From Pseudoclavibacter helvolus (lineage in GTDB: Bacteria; Actinomycetota; Actinomycetes; Actinomycetales; Microbacteriaceae): a DNA stretch of 64,000 nt. The notes under the pieces were generated by a model. That model saw only the letters and a program-made list of their open reading frames with translations, did not search any database and was not told the origin of the DNA. Below are positions 49,721 through 58,042 of this stretch, piece after piece. A program made the translations under genes and the position numbers. The DNA lies in contig NZ_JACHWJ010000003.1 in the NCBI RefSeq assembly GCF_014191305.1, positions 310,001 to 374,000 of the forward strand. Direction: 5' to 3'. Position 1 is the stretch's first letter, and each line of letters begins with the position of its first letter.

Positions 49721-51217
49721 GTGTTGCACGCACGTCTACTCGCCGCCGCGCCCGGATCTCCCGCAAGCCGGGCCGGGCGCGGCGGATGGTTCGGCCAGCT
49801 CCTCCTGCGGCTGCACTTCATGGCAGGGGTGTTCGTCGGGCCGTTCATTCTGGTCGCGGCCGCGAGCGGCGCCCTCTACGCGTTGACTCCGCAACTCGAG
49901 CAGCTTGTGTACGACGACGAGCTGCACGCGCCGGTCGCAGCAAGCTCCCTGCCGCTCGCCGATCAGATCAGGGCAGCGGACGCGTATGTCGCCGCGGACA
50001 CCTCGCACATCGAGACGGGCGCCGCCGCGACGATCGTCGCCGTCCGCCCTGCCCCCAACCCGGGCGACACGACGCGAGTCATGTACACGGATGCGAGCCT
50101 CGGGGAGAGCAAGACGCGTGCGGTCTTCGTCGACCCGGCGACGGCGGAGATCCGCGGCCACCTGCCCGTCTACGGCACGTCGGGCTCGCTGCCGCTGCGC
50201 ACGTGGATCTCCGACCTGCACCGCAGTCTCCACCTGGGCGACGCCGGCAGGCTGTACAGCGAGCTCGCGGCCTCCTGGCTTGGTGTCGTCGCGCTCGCGG
50301 GAGCCTGCCTCTGGGCGACCCGCTATCGGCGGGCGCGGAAGGCGAAGCGAGTCGCGTCGCAACGCGACCTCCTGCGGCCGAACCTCACGGCGACGGGGTA
50401 CGTGCGCACCCGCAGCCTGCACGCATCCACCGGTATCTGGGTGCTGGCCGGGGCGCTCTTCCTGTCCGTGACGGGCATCACCTGGTCGCAGTACGGCGGA
50501 GCGAACTTCACCGAGCTGCGCGCGGCTGTCGGCTGGACAACCCCGTCGCTCAGCACGAGCCTCGACGGAACGGCCGATGCGGCTGGCGGCGAGCACGCCG
50601 GGCACGGGGCGCCGGCTCCGAGCGGTTCGGCGGGTGCGGCAGGCGAGCTGAGCCCAGGCGCCTATGACTCGGTCCTGTCCGTCGCCCGCGAGGTGAACGT
50701 CAACACGGGGCTTGTCGAGATCAGGCCTCCTGCCGAGCCGGGGGCGGCGTGGGTTGTGCAGGAGATCCAGCGGAGCTTCCCGACGGAGGTGGACGCGGTC
50801 GCGATCAACGGCGCGACGATGCAGGTCACCGACCGGGTCGACTTTGCCGGGTTTGGGCTCGTCGCGAAGCTCAGTCGGTGGGGCATCGACCTGCACATGG
50901 GGTCGCTGTTCGGCCTCGCGAACCAGCTGGTGCTCTTCGCGGTCGCGGTCGGCATCGCGGGCATGGTCGTGTGGGGCTACGTGATGTGGTGGCAGCGGAG
51001 GCCGAAGCACGACCCGTCGCGGGGTGTGGGTGCTGCGCCTCCGCGCGGAGCGCTGCTGCGTGCGCCGTGGTGGGGCGCGCTGATTGTGCTCGCTGCGACC
51101 TTGGCTGTCGGGATGTTCCTGCCGCTCATCGGGGTGAGCTTGGCCGCGTTCCTGGCCGTCGACGTTGTCGTGGGGCTGTTCGCTCGCCGACGGGCGGGTC
51201 CTGCGAGCTCGAGGTGA
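49721..51217 (+). CDS. PepSY-associated membrane protein (PiuB-like)
   Basis: A 498-aa membrane protein of the PepSY_TM family, typical of iron- or haem-uptake loci. Four main helices: about 32-52 (GVFVGPFILVAAASGALYAL), 180-200, 228-248 and 395-420, plus two near the C-terminus. LHRSLHLGDAGRLYSELAAS and LHASTGIWVLAGALFLSVTG carry the conserved His residues. A GTG at 49721 directly follows the DyP stop. The 3' end overlaps the end of the convergent gene by about 92 bp. Electron transfer for metal reduction is suggested for the family. Confidence 0.88.
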   Translation: MLHARLLAAAPGSPASRAGRGGWFGQLLLRLHFMAGVFVGPFILVAAASGALYALTPQLEQLVYDDELHAPVAASSLPLADQIRAADAYVAADTSHIETGAAATIVAVRPAPNPGDTTRVMYTDASLGESKTRAVFVDPATAEIRGHLPVYGTSGSLPLRTWISDLHRSLHLGDAGRLYSELAASWLGVVALAGACLWATRYRRARKAKRVASQRDLLRPNLTATGYVRTRSLHASTGIWVLAGALFLSVTGITWSQYGGANFTELRAAVGWTTPSLSTSLDGTADAAGGEHAGHGAPAPSGSAGAAGELSPGAYDSVLSVAREVNVNTGLVEIRPPAEPGAAWVVQEIQRSFPTEVDAVAINGATMQVTDRVDFAGFGLVAKLSRWGIDLHMGSLFGLANQLVLFAVAVGIAGMVVWGYVMWWQRRPKHDPSRGVGAAPPRGALLRAPWWGALIVLAATLAVGMFLPLIGVSLAAFLAVDVVVGLFARRRAGPASSR

Positions 51218-51653
51218 CGCCGGGCCACACGTAGTCGAGGCCGCGCTCGGCCTCGGGGAAGATCGCGCCGTAGAACTGCTCGTCCTTGGCGACGAGCTTC
51301 GAGCGGTGTGACTCGTGCAGGGCCTCATCGCCGAGCCACGGCGGAGGGCCGGACTCCCGGAAGTCCGGCCCTCTGCTCTCCGCGGCCTCTTCGAAGACGA
51401 CGAGCGTCTTCTCGGCGCACGTGTCGGCGTATCCGCGCCCCACCCATTCGGCGCAGAACGCGTCCTGGTAGTCGAGCAGGGTGCGCTCGTAGCCGATCCA
51501 CATCTTCACGACTGGGTGCTGCTGCCACCCGTACCCGGGCACGGTGAGCGCCTTCATGACCTGCAGGGTCTCGACGCGCTGCTTGCCGAGGCGCTGCCGG
51601 TCGAGCACGCTGGCCGACTCGGCGAAGTCGGGGTAGGGGAGGAAGGTCTGCAT
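51126..51653 (-). CDS. MSMEG_6728/Pyr_excise-like protein
   Basis: A 175-aa protein whose first 140 residues match a small family related to pyrimidine-dimer DNA glycosylase: MQTFLPYPDFAESASVLDRQRLGKQRVETLQ, then HPVVKMWIGYERTLLDYQ and CAEWVGRGYADTC. The last 30 residues are Arg/Pro-rich and lie antisense to the PepSY gene's end, so they may be a read-through artefact of lost stop. A 12-bp perfect hairpin lies in the coding region at 51344-51373. Activity on DNA is inferred from a distant family link. Confidence 0.7.
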   Translation of the reverse strand: MQTFLPYPDFAESASVLDRQRLGKQRVETLQVMKALTVPGYGWQQHPVVKMWIGYERTLLDYQDAFCAEWVGRGYADTCAEKTLVVFEEAAESRGPDFRESGPPPWLGDEALHESHRSKLVAKDEQFYGAIFPEAERGLDYVWPGVTSSSQDPPVGERTAPRQRRRPGTRPSSPR

Positions 51654-51825
51654 CCGTCCGTTCTACCCCGCGGGGATCAGCGGATGCGGGGAGCGCGTTT
51701 CTTGGTTCCCTGGAAGAGGTGCAGGCAAATCGGTCGGCAGGCAGGCAGACGGGGAGACGGGTCGGTAGGCGGGCAGAAGTTCGGACCGGACCAAGAATGT
51801 CGGTGGTCGGGGAGAGGCTGTCTGC

Positions 51826-53322
51826 ATGATCGATGAAGCGCTCGCGACGAGGATCCCGGAGGGGTGGAAGCCACCCGCTCCGATGGTCGAGCGCGTGCGC
51901 ATCCTCGAGCGTTTCCTCGTGGTCCGGCTCGTCGCTGATGCCGACGCCGACCTCGCCCGCGCGCAGGCCGAGCAGGCCCGCGTCTACGCGCTCGCGGCGC
52001 GAACCGCCGTCGCCGAGGACGAGCGCGAGGGCACGCTCGAACAGGAGTGGGCGCTGCGTTCGTGGAAGGCGGAGATCGCGGCGGTCACGAACTCGTCGCG
52101 GCAGGCCGTCGCCGGCATCATGGGCCGCTCGGCGGTTCTCACGGAGGACTTCCCGCTTGTGCACGCGGCGCTCGCGGCGGGTGAGGTCTCGATGGCGCAC
52201 GCCCGCATCGTGTGTGCGGCCGGGGCGATCGTCGTGCACGACGACCCCGCCGAGCAGGCCGCGCGTCGTGAGCTGTTTGTGCAGGTGGTGCTCGAGAAGG
52301 CGCGTTCGACGTCGCCTGGCAGGTTGAAGGACTTCGCCATCAAACAGGCGGAGCGGCTGACAGCGTCGTCGTTGGAGCAGCGCTACGAGCAGGCGATGAA
52401 GTCCCGGGCGGTGCTCGTCACGCGGGAACAGGACGGCATGGGCTCGCTTGGCGTGCGTCACTCGCTGCCCGTGCTGACTGCCATCGATGGGCGCCTGTCC
52501 GAGATGGCGAAGGCCATCATCTCGGCGAGGGGCGATGATTCCGACGACCCTCGAACGTTCCACCAGGTGCAGGCCGACGTGTTCGCCGAGCTGTTGCTCA
52601 CGGGCGAGCTGACGTCGTGTCCGCAGGCCGCGGGGATCGTCGCGAAGGCATCCGTCGCGATCCCCGTGTTGACGATGCTCGCGGATGGCGGTGCCGCGGG
52701 CGGCGGTGCCGGTGCGGCCATCGATACGACCCCTGCGCTTCTCGACGGCGTCACTCCGATCCCGATGAGCTTGGCGCGGGAGCTCGCCGCAGCAGCGCCG
52801 GTCTTCGAGCGCATCCTGACGCATCCGATCACGGGAACGGTGGTCGAGGTTGACCGCTACCGGCCGACGGAGGCCATGCGCGCCTGGCTGCGGGCGCGGG
52901 ACGTGCACTGCCGTTTCCCGGGCTGCCGGCTCCCCGCCGAGAACTGCGACCTCGACCACACGATCCCGGCATCGGAAGGTGGGCCGACGAGCCTCGTCAA
53001 CCTCGCCGATCTCTGCCGCTGGAACCACACGGTCAAGGGCAACACCGGGTGGCAGATGCGACAGCTCCCCGGCGGTGTCATCGAGTGGGTTTCACCCACG
53101 GGCATTGCCCTCATCGACAGCCCCGAACCGCGAGGTGTGACCTTCGTGCCATCGCCGCCGGGCGAACCAGGACTGCAGGTCGACGGCCGAACGTACAGGG
53201 TGCGGCCGCCGGACAGTGAGACCGGGCGGTCAAGAGAGGGACGGTCAAGAGAGGGACAGTGGAGCGAGGGACAGTCGAACGAGGCTTGTCCCGACCCTGG
53301 CCTCGAACCTCCGCCGTTCTAG
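51826..53322 (+). CDS. DUF222-HNH endonuclease-like protein (13E12 type)
   Basis: A 498-aa protein: helical DUF222 in residues 1-320 and an HNH nuclease core near 360-410, with zinc-type Cys pairs (CRFPGCRLPAENC), DLDHTIPASEGGPT and LCRWNHTVKGN. Such genes are repeated in actinobacterial genomes and are thought to be mobile or defence-linked, though no activity is proven for most. The last 40 residues are a low-complexity SREGR repeat from 15-bp DNA units. ATG at 51826. Confidence 0.85.
   Translation: MIDEALATRIPEGWKPPAPMVERVRILERFLVVRLVADADADLARAQAEQARVYALAARTAVAEDEREGTLEQEWALRSWKAEIAAVTNSSRQAVAGIMGRSAVLTEDFPLVHAALAAGEVSMAHARIVCAAGAIVVHDDPAEQAARRELFVQVVLEKARSTSPGRLKDFAIKQAERLTASSLEQRYEQAMKSRAVLVTREQDGMGSLGVRHSLPVLTAIDGRLSEMAKAIISARGDDSDDPRTFHQVQADVFAELLLTGELTSCPQAAGIVAKASVAIPVLTMLADGGAAGGGAGAAIDTTPALLDGVTPIPMSLARELAAAAPVFERILTHPITGTVVEVDRYRPTEAMRAWLRARDVHCRFPGCRLPAENCDLDHTIPASEGGPTSLVNLADLCRWNHTVKGNTGWQMRQLPGGVIEWVSPTGIALIDSPEPRGVTFVPSPPGEPGLQVDGRTYRVRPPDSETGRSREGRSREGQWSEGQSNEACPDPGLEPPPF
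53228..53287 (+). repeat. 15-bp tandem units in the end of the HNH gene
   Basis: GGTCAAGAGAGGGAC at 53228 and 53243 is identical, followed by two diverged units (from 53258 and 53273). They encode SREGR-like pentapeptides. It immediately precedes the decamer repeat tract, so the region is prone to slippage. Confidence 0.85.
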
Positions 53323-53404
53323 TTCCATCGGGTGCGGGTGCGGGTGCGGGTACAGGGACAGGCTGAGACGCGGAGTCAGGTGCCGGGTGCCGGCACTCGG
53401 CATC

Positions 53405-53558
53405 CGTCCCGTCCGTTCCCGTTCGGTCCGGTCCCGTCTCGTCCGGTCCCGTCCCGTCTCGTCCGGTCTCGTCCCGTCTCGTCCGGTCTCGTCCCGTCTC
53501 GTCCCGTCTCGTCCGGTCTCGTCCGGTCTCGTCCGGTCTCGTCCGGTCCCGTCCCGGG
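53405..53558. repeat. Decamer tandem repeat tract, units GTCCGGTCTC / GTCCCGTCTC
   Basis: About fifteen 10-bp units of GTCC(G/C)GTC(T/C)C, themselves doublings of a 5-bp GTCYS motif, in strict register from about 53421 to 53558 and looser before. It fills most of the 391-bp gap between the HNH gene and the Mn-catalase gene. Open frames through it are by-products of the absence of stop codons in the unit. No gene is supported in the gap. Confidence 0.92.
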
Positions 53559-53713
53559 ACCAGCACTGCCCAGTCCCGCACTGGCCAGGCGGTTCCGCTG
53601 TCGCCCTCGGTCGCGCGCCGACGCGGCGCCGACGACGCGCGATTTCGCGCGATTCCGTTTGGCTCCCGGCCGCTCCGTGCGGCTGCGGCGGGCGAGAACA
53701 GCGCGAGCCCGAG

Positions 53714-54685
53714 CTACTTCGTCGTTGGCCCGTAGAACCCGTAGAACCCGTAGAACCCGTTGACCTCGGAGAGCTCGAGCTCGGCCGTTGCCTGAACGAG
53801 CGCGAGCAGGTCGGCGTCGAGTCCGGGAGCGAACTCCTCGAGGCGCTCGTCGGCGATGAACGACGGAGCCCCGGCGGGCGCCTGCTCGGAGGCATCCAGC
53901 GTGGTGCCGTCGTTGGACGGGGAAGCTCCTTGGAAGATCTTGCCCGCCTCCGACTTCCCGTCGAGGTCGAACGAGTACTGCTTGCTCTGCAGGCCAAGCT
54001 CGAGGAGCTTCTTCACCTCGGGGAACGACTCGGCGTTGGTCTTCGGGATGGGCAGGAGGGCGTTCCAGTTGACGCCGAGCGTCTCGAGGGCCCTCGCGTA
54101 CGCGTTCTCGTGGGCCTGATCGCGCACGATCAGGTACGCGATCGTCGCGCGGGCCGTGGGGTCGTCTGTCATCTCGTAGATGCGGCACTTCTGCAGGCGC
54201 CCCGTCGACTCGAGCATGAGGTTGTACAGCAGGTCGAGGGGCAGGTTGCTGGAGTTGTACACGTAGCTGCCGCTCCACGGGTTGCCCGCCGCATCCACCG
54301 GCAGCGCACCCTGCGCGCCGACGAGGTAGTGGTGGATGTTGCTCGTGTCGAGGGCGATCTTCAGCGGCGTCGCGCCCCCGGCGCCCGGCTTGTCGACGGG
54401 GTCGGTGAGCTTGCCGGTGTACTTGGGCGACCCGTCGAGGAGGCGCGAGATGGTGGTTCCGATGAGTTCGACGTGGCTGATTTCCTCGGTGCCGATGCCC
54501 TGAATGAGGTCCCGGTACGGCTTGGCGCTTGGGCCGCGGAAGTTCATTGCTTGGAAGAGGTACTGCATCATGGTGCGCATCTCGCCGAACTGCCCGCCGA
54601 GTCCCTCCTGCAGCGCATTGGCGGCCGCGGGGTCGGGTTCGCCGTCGGCGATGTCGTTGATCCAGGTCTGTGCGTGGAAGTACAT
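53714..54685 (-). CDS. Manganese catalase
   Basis: A 323-aa di-manganese catalase converting hydrogen peroxide to water and oxygen. Metal ligands fit the family: Glu35 (GGQFGEMRTMMQYLFQAMNF), Glu68 and His71 (EEISHVEL), then Glu in LMLESTGRLQKCRIYEM and His in VRDQAHENAYARALE. The C-terminus is longer than usual and ends in three Tyr-Gly-Phe repeats encoded by nearly identical 9-bp units (about 53729-53760). ATG at 54685. No regulatory motif was seen. Confidence 0.92.
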   Translation of the reverse strand: MYFHAQTWINDIADGEPDPAAANALQEGLGGQFGEMRTMMQYLFQAMNFRGPSAKPYRDLIQGIGTEEISHVELIGTTISRLLDGSPKYTGKLTDPVDKPGAGGATPLKIALDTSNIHHYLVGAQGALPVDAAGNPWSGSYVYNSSNLPLDLLYNLMLESTGRLQKCRIYEMTDDPTARATIAYLIVRDQAHENAYARALETLGVNWNALLPIPKTNAESFPEVKKLLELGLQSKQYSFDLDGKSEAGKIFQGASPSNDGTTLDASEQAPAGAPSFIADERLEEFAPGLDADLLALVQATAELELSEVNGFYGFYGFYGPTTK

Positions 54686-54801
54686 GGGGGAGTCTCTTCG
54701 TCATCGAGCCCGACGCCTTGGAGGCGCCGTTGATCCCACCAGACCAAGCGGGCCTGTGTTTCCCCGAGGGGTATCGCCGACGGAGGCGAGGGTGGAGAAC
54801 C

Positions 54802-56142
54802 CTAGGCCCGGTTCGAGTTCCCGTCGCTGACCCGCCGTCGCGCGAACCTCAGCACGAAGTACGTGGCGACACCGACCGTGACGATGATGCCGCCCCGCAG
54901 CCAGACCTCGCCGCTCTGCTGGGTCAGGAGCACGAGGCAGGACACGATGGCGAGCACGGGCAGCGCCGTCCAGGCTCTGAAGTGGGCGTGGTCGACCTTG
55001 TCGCGGCGCAGCACGAGCACGGCGAGGTTGGTGCTGATGAACACGATGGGCAGCAGGATGACGACCGTCTCGGCGAGCACGGCGATGCCACCCGTCGCGG
55101 TGAGGACGATGGCACAGGCCGTCGTCACGACGATCGCGACCCACGGGGTGCGACGGCCGGGGAGCACTCGCCCGAGCGCCCGCGGCAACAGTCCCTCGCC
55201 CGCCATGCCGTAGGTGAGGCGGCTTGCCATGATCATGGTCAGCAGGGCGCCGTTGGCAACGGCGATGAGGGCGATCGCGCTGAACAGCCACGTCGGCACG
55301 GGAACCCCGGTGGCCTCGATGACGTTGAGCAGCGGGCCCGTCGACTCGGCGAGCTCACCCGAGGGCACGGCGATGGATGCGGCGGTGCCGACAAGCATGT
55401 ACATGGCGCCCGCGGTCAGCAGCGAGAAGAACAGCGCCTTCGGGTACACCTTCGACGGCTCGCGTACCTCTTCGATGAGGTTCGCCGACGTCTCGAACCC
55501 CACGTACGAGTAGTACGCGAGCAGCGCAGCGCCGAGCACGGCGGGGAACGGATCGATGTCGTCTCCGAACGACACGGCACGGCCGACGTCGCCGCTGCCA
55601 CCCGCGACGAGCACGCCAACGAGCACCACGACGAGCACGAGCCCGGTCAGCTCGATGCAGGTCATGACGATGTTGGAGCGCAGCGATTCCTTGATGCCGC
55701 GCAGGTTGACGAGGGCGATGAGCACGAGCAGCAGGGTCGCGCCGACGACGGGTGGCACATCGATGAACGTCGCCAGGTAGTCGCCGCTGAACGCGAGCGC
55801 GAGGCTGGCCGCGCTCACGACACCGGCGGCGAGCATGCAGAAGCCGACCATGAACGACACGAACTCCGAACGGTAGGCGCGCTGCGCGAACACCGCCGAA
55901 CCGCCAGCCTTCGGGTACTTGGTGACGAGCTCCGCGTACGACGCCGCCGTGAGCAGCGCCATGCCAAGCGCGACCAGTAGCGGCAACCAGGTGACGCCGC
56001 CCACCTCGCCCGAGATGGTGCCCACGAGGGCGTAGATGCCTGCCCCGAGCACGTCGCCGAGGATGAAGACGAAGAGCAGGAGCCCAGTGACGTCGCGTTT
56101 GAGGGCCGGGGTCGCCGGCGAGGCAGGTGCGGGGGAGCTCAT
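54802..56142 (-). CDS. APC-family amino-acid/amine permease
   Basis: A 446-aa protein with about 12 helices. TGLLLFVFILGDVLGAGIYALVG near residue 20 is the APC first helix with the unwound GxG motif, and ALLAYYSYVGFETSANLIEE is the conserved helix 6 region. The in-frame start is ATG at 56142; the longer frame to 56250 is unlikely because it overlaps the riboswitch side. It is divergent from the guanidinium exporter genes with about 150 bp between start and the riboswitch. Substrate not known. Confidence 0.88.
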   Translation of the reverse strand: MSSPAPASPATPALKRDVTGLLLFVFILGDVLGAGIYALVGTISGEVGGVTWLPLLVALGMALLTAASYAELVTKYPKAGGSAVFAQRAYRSEFVSFMVGFCMLAAGVVSAASLALAFSGDYLATFIDVPPVVGATLLLVLIALVNLRGIKESLRSNIVMTCIELTGLVLVVVLVGVLVAGGSGDVGRAVSFGDDIDPFPAVLGAALLAYYSYVGFETSANLIEEVREPSKVYPKALFFSLLTAGAMYMLVGTAASIAVPSGELAESTGPLLNVIEATGVPVPTWLFSAIALIAVANGALLTMIMASRLTYGMAGEGLLPRALGRVLPGRRTPWVAIVVTTACAIVLTATGGIAVLAETVVILLPIVFISTNLAVLVLRRDKVDHAHFRAWTALPVLAIVSCLVLLTQQSGEVWLRGGIIVTVGVATYFVLRFARRRVSDGNSNRA

Positions 56143-56298
56143 GCAACGAGTCTGCGGCGCGGCCCGGGCATGCAGCTGGCCCTTGTCAGGGGTGCCTGAG
56201 CTGTGCATCCGCACCGCATCTGCATCCGCATGCGCACGCACCCTGGCCATTGGCGTGGGGTGTTGCTACCGTTGGACCTTGAATCCCCGGAATCGGGC

Positions 56299-56342
56299 TT
56301 GCGGACGAGGGAGCAGTACCCGCACCACGACAAGACTGACTC
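56299..56342 (+). promoter_or_regulatory. Guanidine-III (ykkC-III) riboswitch
   Basis: The conserved segments GGACGAGG, GTACCCGC and GACAAGACTG occur in order. P1 pairs TGCGG (56300-56304) with CCGCA (56319-56323). A pseudoknot is formed by GAGCAGT (56311-56317) and ACTGACTC (56335-56342) with one bulged A. This is the known guanidine-III fold. It ends 13 bp before the first SMR start, so guanidinium would expose or free the ribosome site AAGGAT. Confidence 0.9.
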
Positions 56343-56355
56343 AGAAGGATATGTC

Positions 56356-56670
56356 GTGGCTTGGCTCGTATTAATTCTGTCCGGGATGCTCGAGGCCGTC
56401 TGGGCCTCAGCTCTCTCCGCTTCGAAGGGGTTCAAGAAGCCCGTCCCCGTCGTCGTGTTTCTCGTGTCGCTCACGGTCAGCATGGCTGGCCTCGCGTGGG
56501 CGATGACGCAGCTGCCCACCGGCACCGCCTACGCCGTGTGGGTCGGCATCGGCGCGACCCTCACCGTCATCTGGGCCATGATCACGAAGCAGGAGCGTGT
56601 CTCCGTCGCACGAGTGCTGCTGCTCCTGCTGCTCGTCGGCTCCGTCGTCGGCCTCAAGGTGGTGAGCTGA
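56356..56670 (+). CDS. gdx: SMR-family guanidinium exporter subunit 1 (Gdx type)
   Basis: A 104-aa four-helix protein of the small multidrug resistance family. The catalytic Glu13 lies in G10-M-L-E13-A-V-W16, the Gdx signature, and TGTAYAVWVGIGATLTVIW is the conserved second-half motif. The GTG start at 56356 has AAGGAT upstream, right after the riboswitch. With the following gene it should form an antiparallel heterodimer exporting guanidinium in exchange for protons. Confidence 0.92.
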   Translation: MAWLVLILSGMLEAVWASALSASKGFKKPVPVVVFLVSLTVSMAGLAWAMTQLPTGTAYAVWVGIGATLTVIWAMITKQERVSVARVLLLLLLVGSVVGLKVVS

Positions 56671-56672
56671 CC

Positions 56673-57026
56673 ATGGCATGGATCGCGCTTATCGTCAGCG
56701 GAATCCTCGAGGCCGTCTGGGCCACGGCCCTCGGCCACTCCGACGGGTTCACGCAGCCCGTCCCGACAATCGTCTTCTTCGTCGCCCTCGTACTCAGCAT
56801 GATCGGCCTCGGCTGGGCCGCGGCGCGCATCCCGATCGGCACGGCCTACGCCGTCTGGGTCGGCATTGGGGCTGCCCTCACCGTCATCTACGCGATGGCG
56901 ACCGGCGACGAAGCGTTCTCCGCGTGGAAGGCCGTCTTTATCGCAGGCATCATCCTCGCCGTCATCGGCCTGAAGCTTGTGCCCGAGAAGAAAGCGCTAC
57001 CAGCAGGGGAAGTCTCGCGCGACTGA
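56673..57026 (+). CDS. gdx: SMR-family guanidinium exporter subunit 2 (Gdx type)
   Basis: A 117-aa partner of the preceding protein, two bases after its stop. It has the same motif G10-I-L-E13-A-V-W16 and TAYAVWVGIGAALTVIYA. Its C-terminal tail is longer and more charged. Paired SMR genes give obligate heterodimers in several species, with one subunit in each membrane orientation. Control by the upstream guanidine-III riboswitch is expected for both. Confidence 0.92.
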   Translation: MAWIALIVSGILEAVWATALGHSDGFTQPVPTIVFFVALVLSMIGLGWAAARIPIGTAYAVWVGIGAALTVIYAMATGDEAFSAWKAVFIAGIILAVIGLKLVPEKKALPAGEVSRD

Positions 57027-57132
57027 AGTGCTCGGCGTGCGTCCAGTCGAGTGTCCGCGGTCGCACGTACGCTGTGTCTTTCGGCTCCAGCTGAATCCGC
57101 CGACCCCATCGCTGCACCCAGGAAGGGCCCGC

Positions 57133-57954
57133 ATCATCGTCTCGTCTGCAAGCTCCCCCGCTCGCACCCGTCTCCTCCTGACCGTCGGCGTCGGCATCGG
57201 GTCGGCTTCGCTGCTGACGGGATGCGCCGGGTCCTTCTTCTCGCCGGCTTACGGCGAGGACGAAGTTGGCAGCAGGGCCCAGGAGCAGCAGGTGCAGACG
57301 GAGCCGTATCTGGATCCGTCCGCCGAGGGCTACCCCACGGCCCCGGCCCAACTGCTCCCCGAGTCGGCCGGCTACGGCATCTGGAATGTACCGGTGGCTG
57401 AGCTGCCGTCGCCCACTTGGGCGCAGGCGACCTCCGAGGCGACCGGCATCCCGGTGCGGGCGCTTTCGGCGTACGCGGGCGCCGCGATCCGAGTCGCGGA
57501 GACACGTCCGGAGTGCGGGATCGGCTGGAACACGCTCGCCGGCATCGGCGCGGTCGAGTCCAAGCACGGCACGTACGGCGGGTCGCAGGTGCTGGACTCT
57601 GGCCAGGTCGAGCCGCCCATCATCGGGGTGCCCCTCGATGGAAGCGCCGGGTTCCTCGCGATCCCAGACACCGACGGCGGCGCCCTCGACGGTGACACCG
57701 AGTGGGACCGCGCGGTCGGCCCCATGCAGTTCATCCCGGAGACGTGGGCGAAGCACGGGCAGGACGCGAACTTCGACGGGGTCGCCGACCCTCACCACAT
57801 CGACGACGCCGTGCAGACGGCCGCTGCGTACCTCTGCGAGCGGGGCGGAGACCTCACGACCGACGAGGGCTGGAACTCCGCCATCTCGGCCTACAACCTG
57901 CCGGCCGAGTACGCCCGCGAAGTCGCGGCCTACGCCGAGCTCTACGCACCGTAG
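57133..57954 (+). CDS. Lytic transglycosylase-like lipoprotein
   Basis: A secreted murein hydrolase candidate. The transglycosylase domain holds the catalytic Glu in IGAVESKHGTYGG, then GPMQFIPETWAKHG and NLPAEYAREVAAYAELY. The lipobox LLTGCAG fits a signal peptide only if translation begins near 57133, where AGGAAGG lies seven bases before ATC-ATC; no ATG, GTG or TTG lies in frame there. The nearest usual start in frame is a GTG at 57028, which would give a 65-residue leader. I therefore prefer a rare ATC start, with moderate confidence in the start only. Confidence 0.8.
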   Translation: MIVSSASSPARTRLLLTVGVGIGSASLLTGCAGSFFSPAYGEDEVGSRAQEQQVQTEPYLDPSAEGYPTAPAQLLPESAGYGIWNVPVAELPSPTWAQATSEATGIPVRALSAYAGAAIRVAETRPECGIGWNTLAGIGAVESKHGTYGGSQVLDSGQVEPPIIGVPLDGSAGFLAIPDTDGGALDGDTEWDRAVGPMQFIPETWAKHGQDANFDGVADPHHIDDAVQTAAAYLCERGGDLTTDEGWNSAISAYNLPAEYAREVAAYAELYAP

Positions 57955-58042
57955 GAACACCGCGTCGCAAGGCTTCCGCGTCGTAGGAACTTCATAGGAA
58001 CTGCGTAGGGAAGCGATAGTGCCGCTTCGTACGGTCATCCTC

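Noticed and set aside
53405-53558. Decamer tract as CRISPR array or as part of a coding gene
   Set aside because: No spacers are present and the units are contiguous; frames through it are stop-free only because of the unit sequence and lack any start context.
54802-56355. APC permease as a member of the guanidine riboswitch regulon
   Set aside because: It is on the opposite strand and upstream of the riboswitch, so cannot be in the same transcript.
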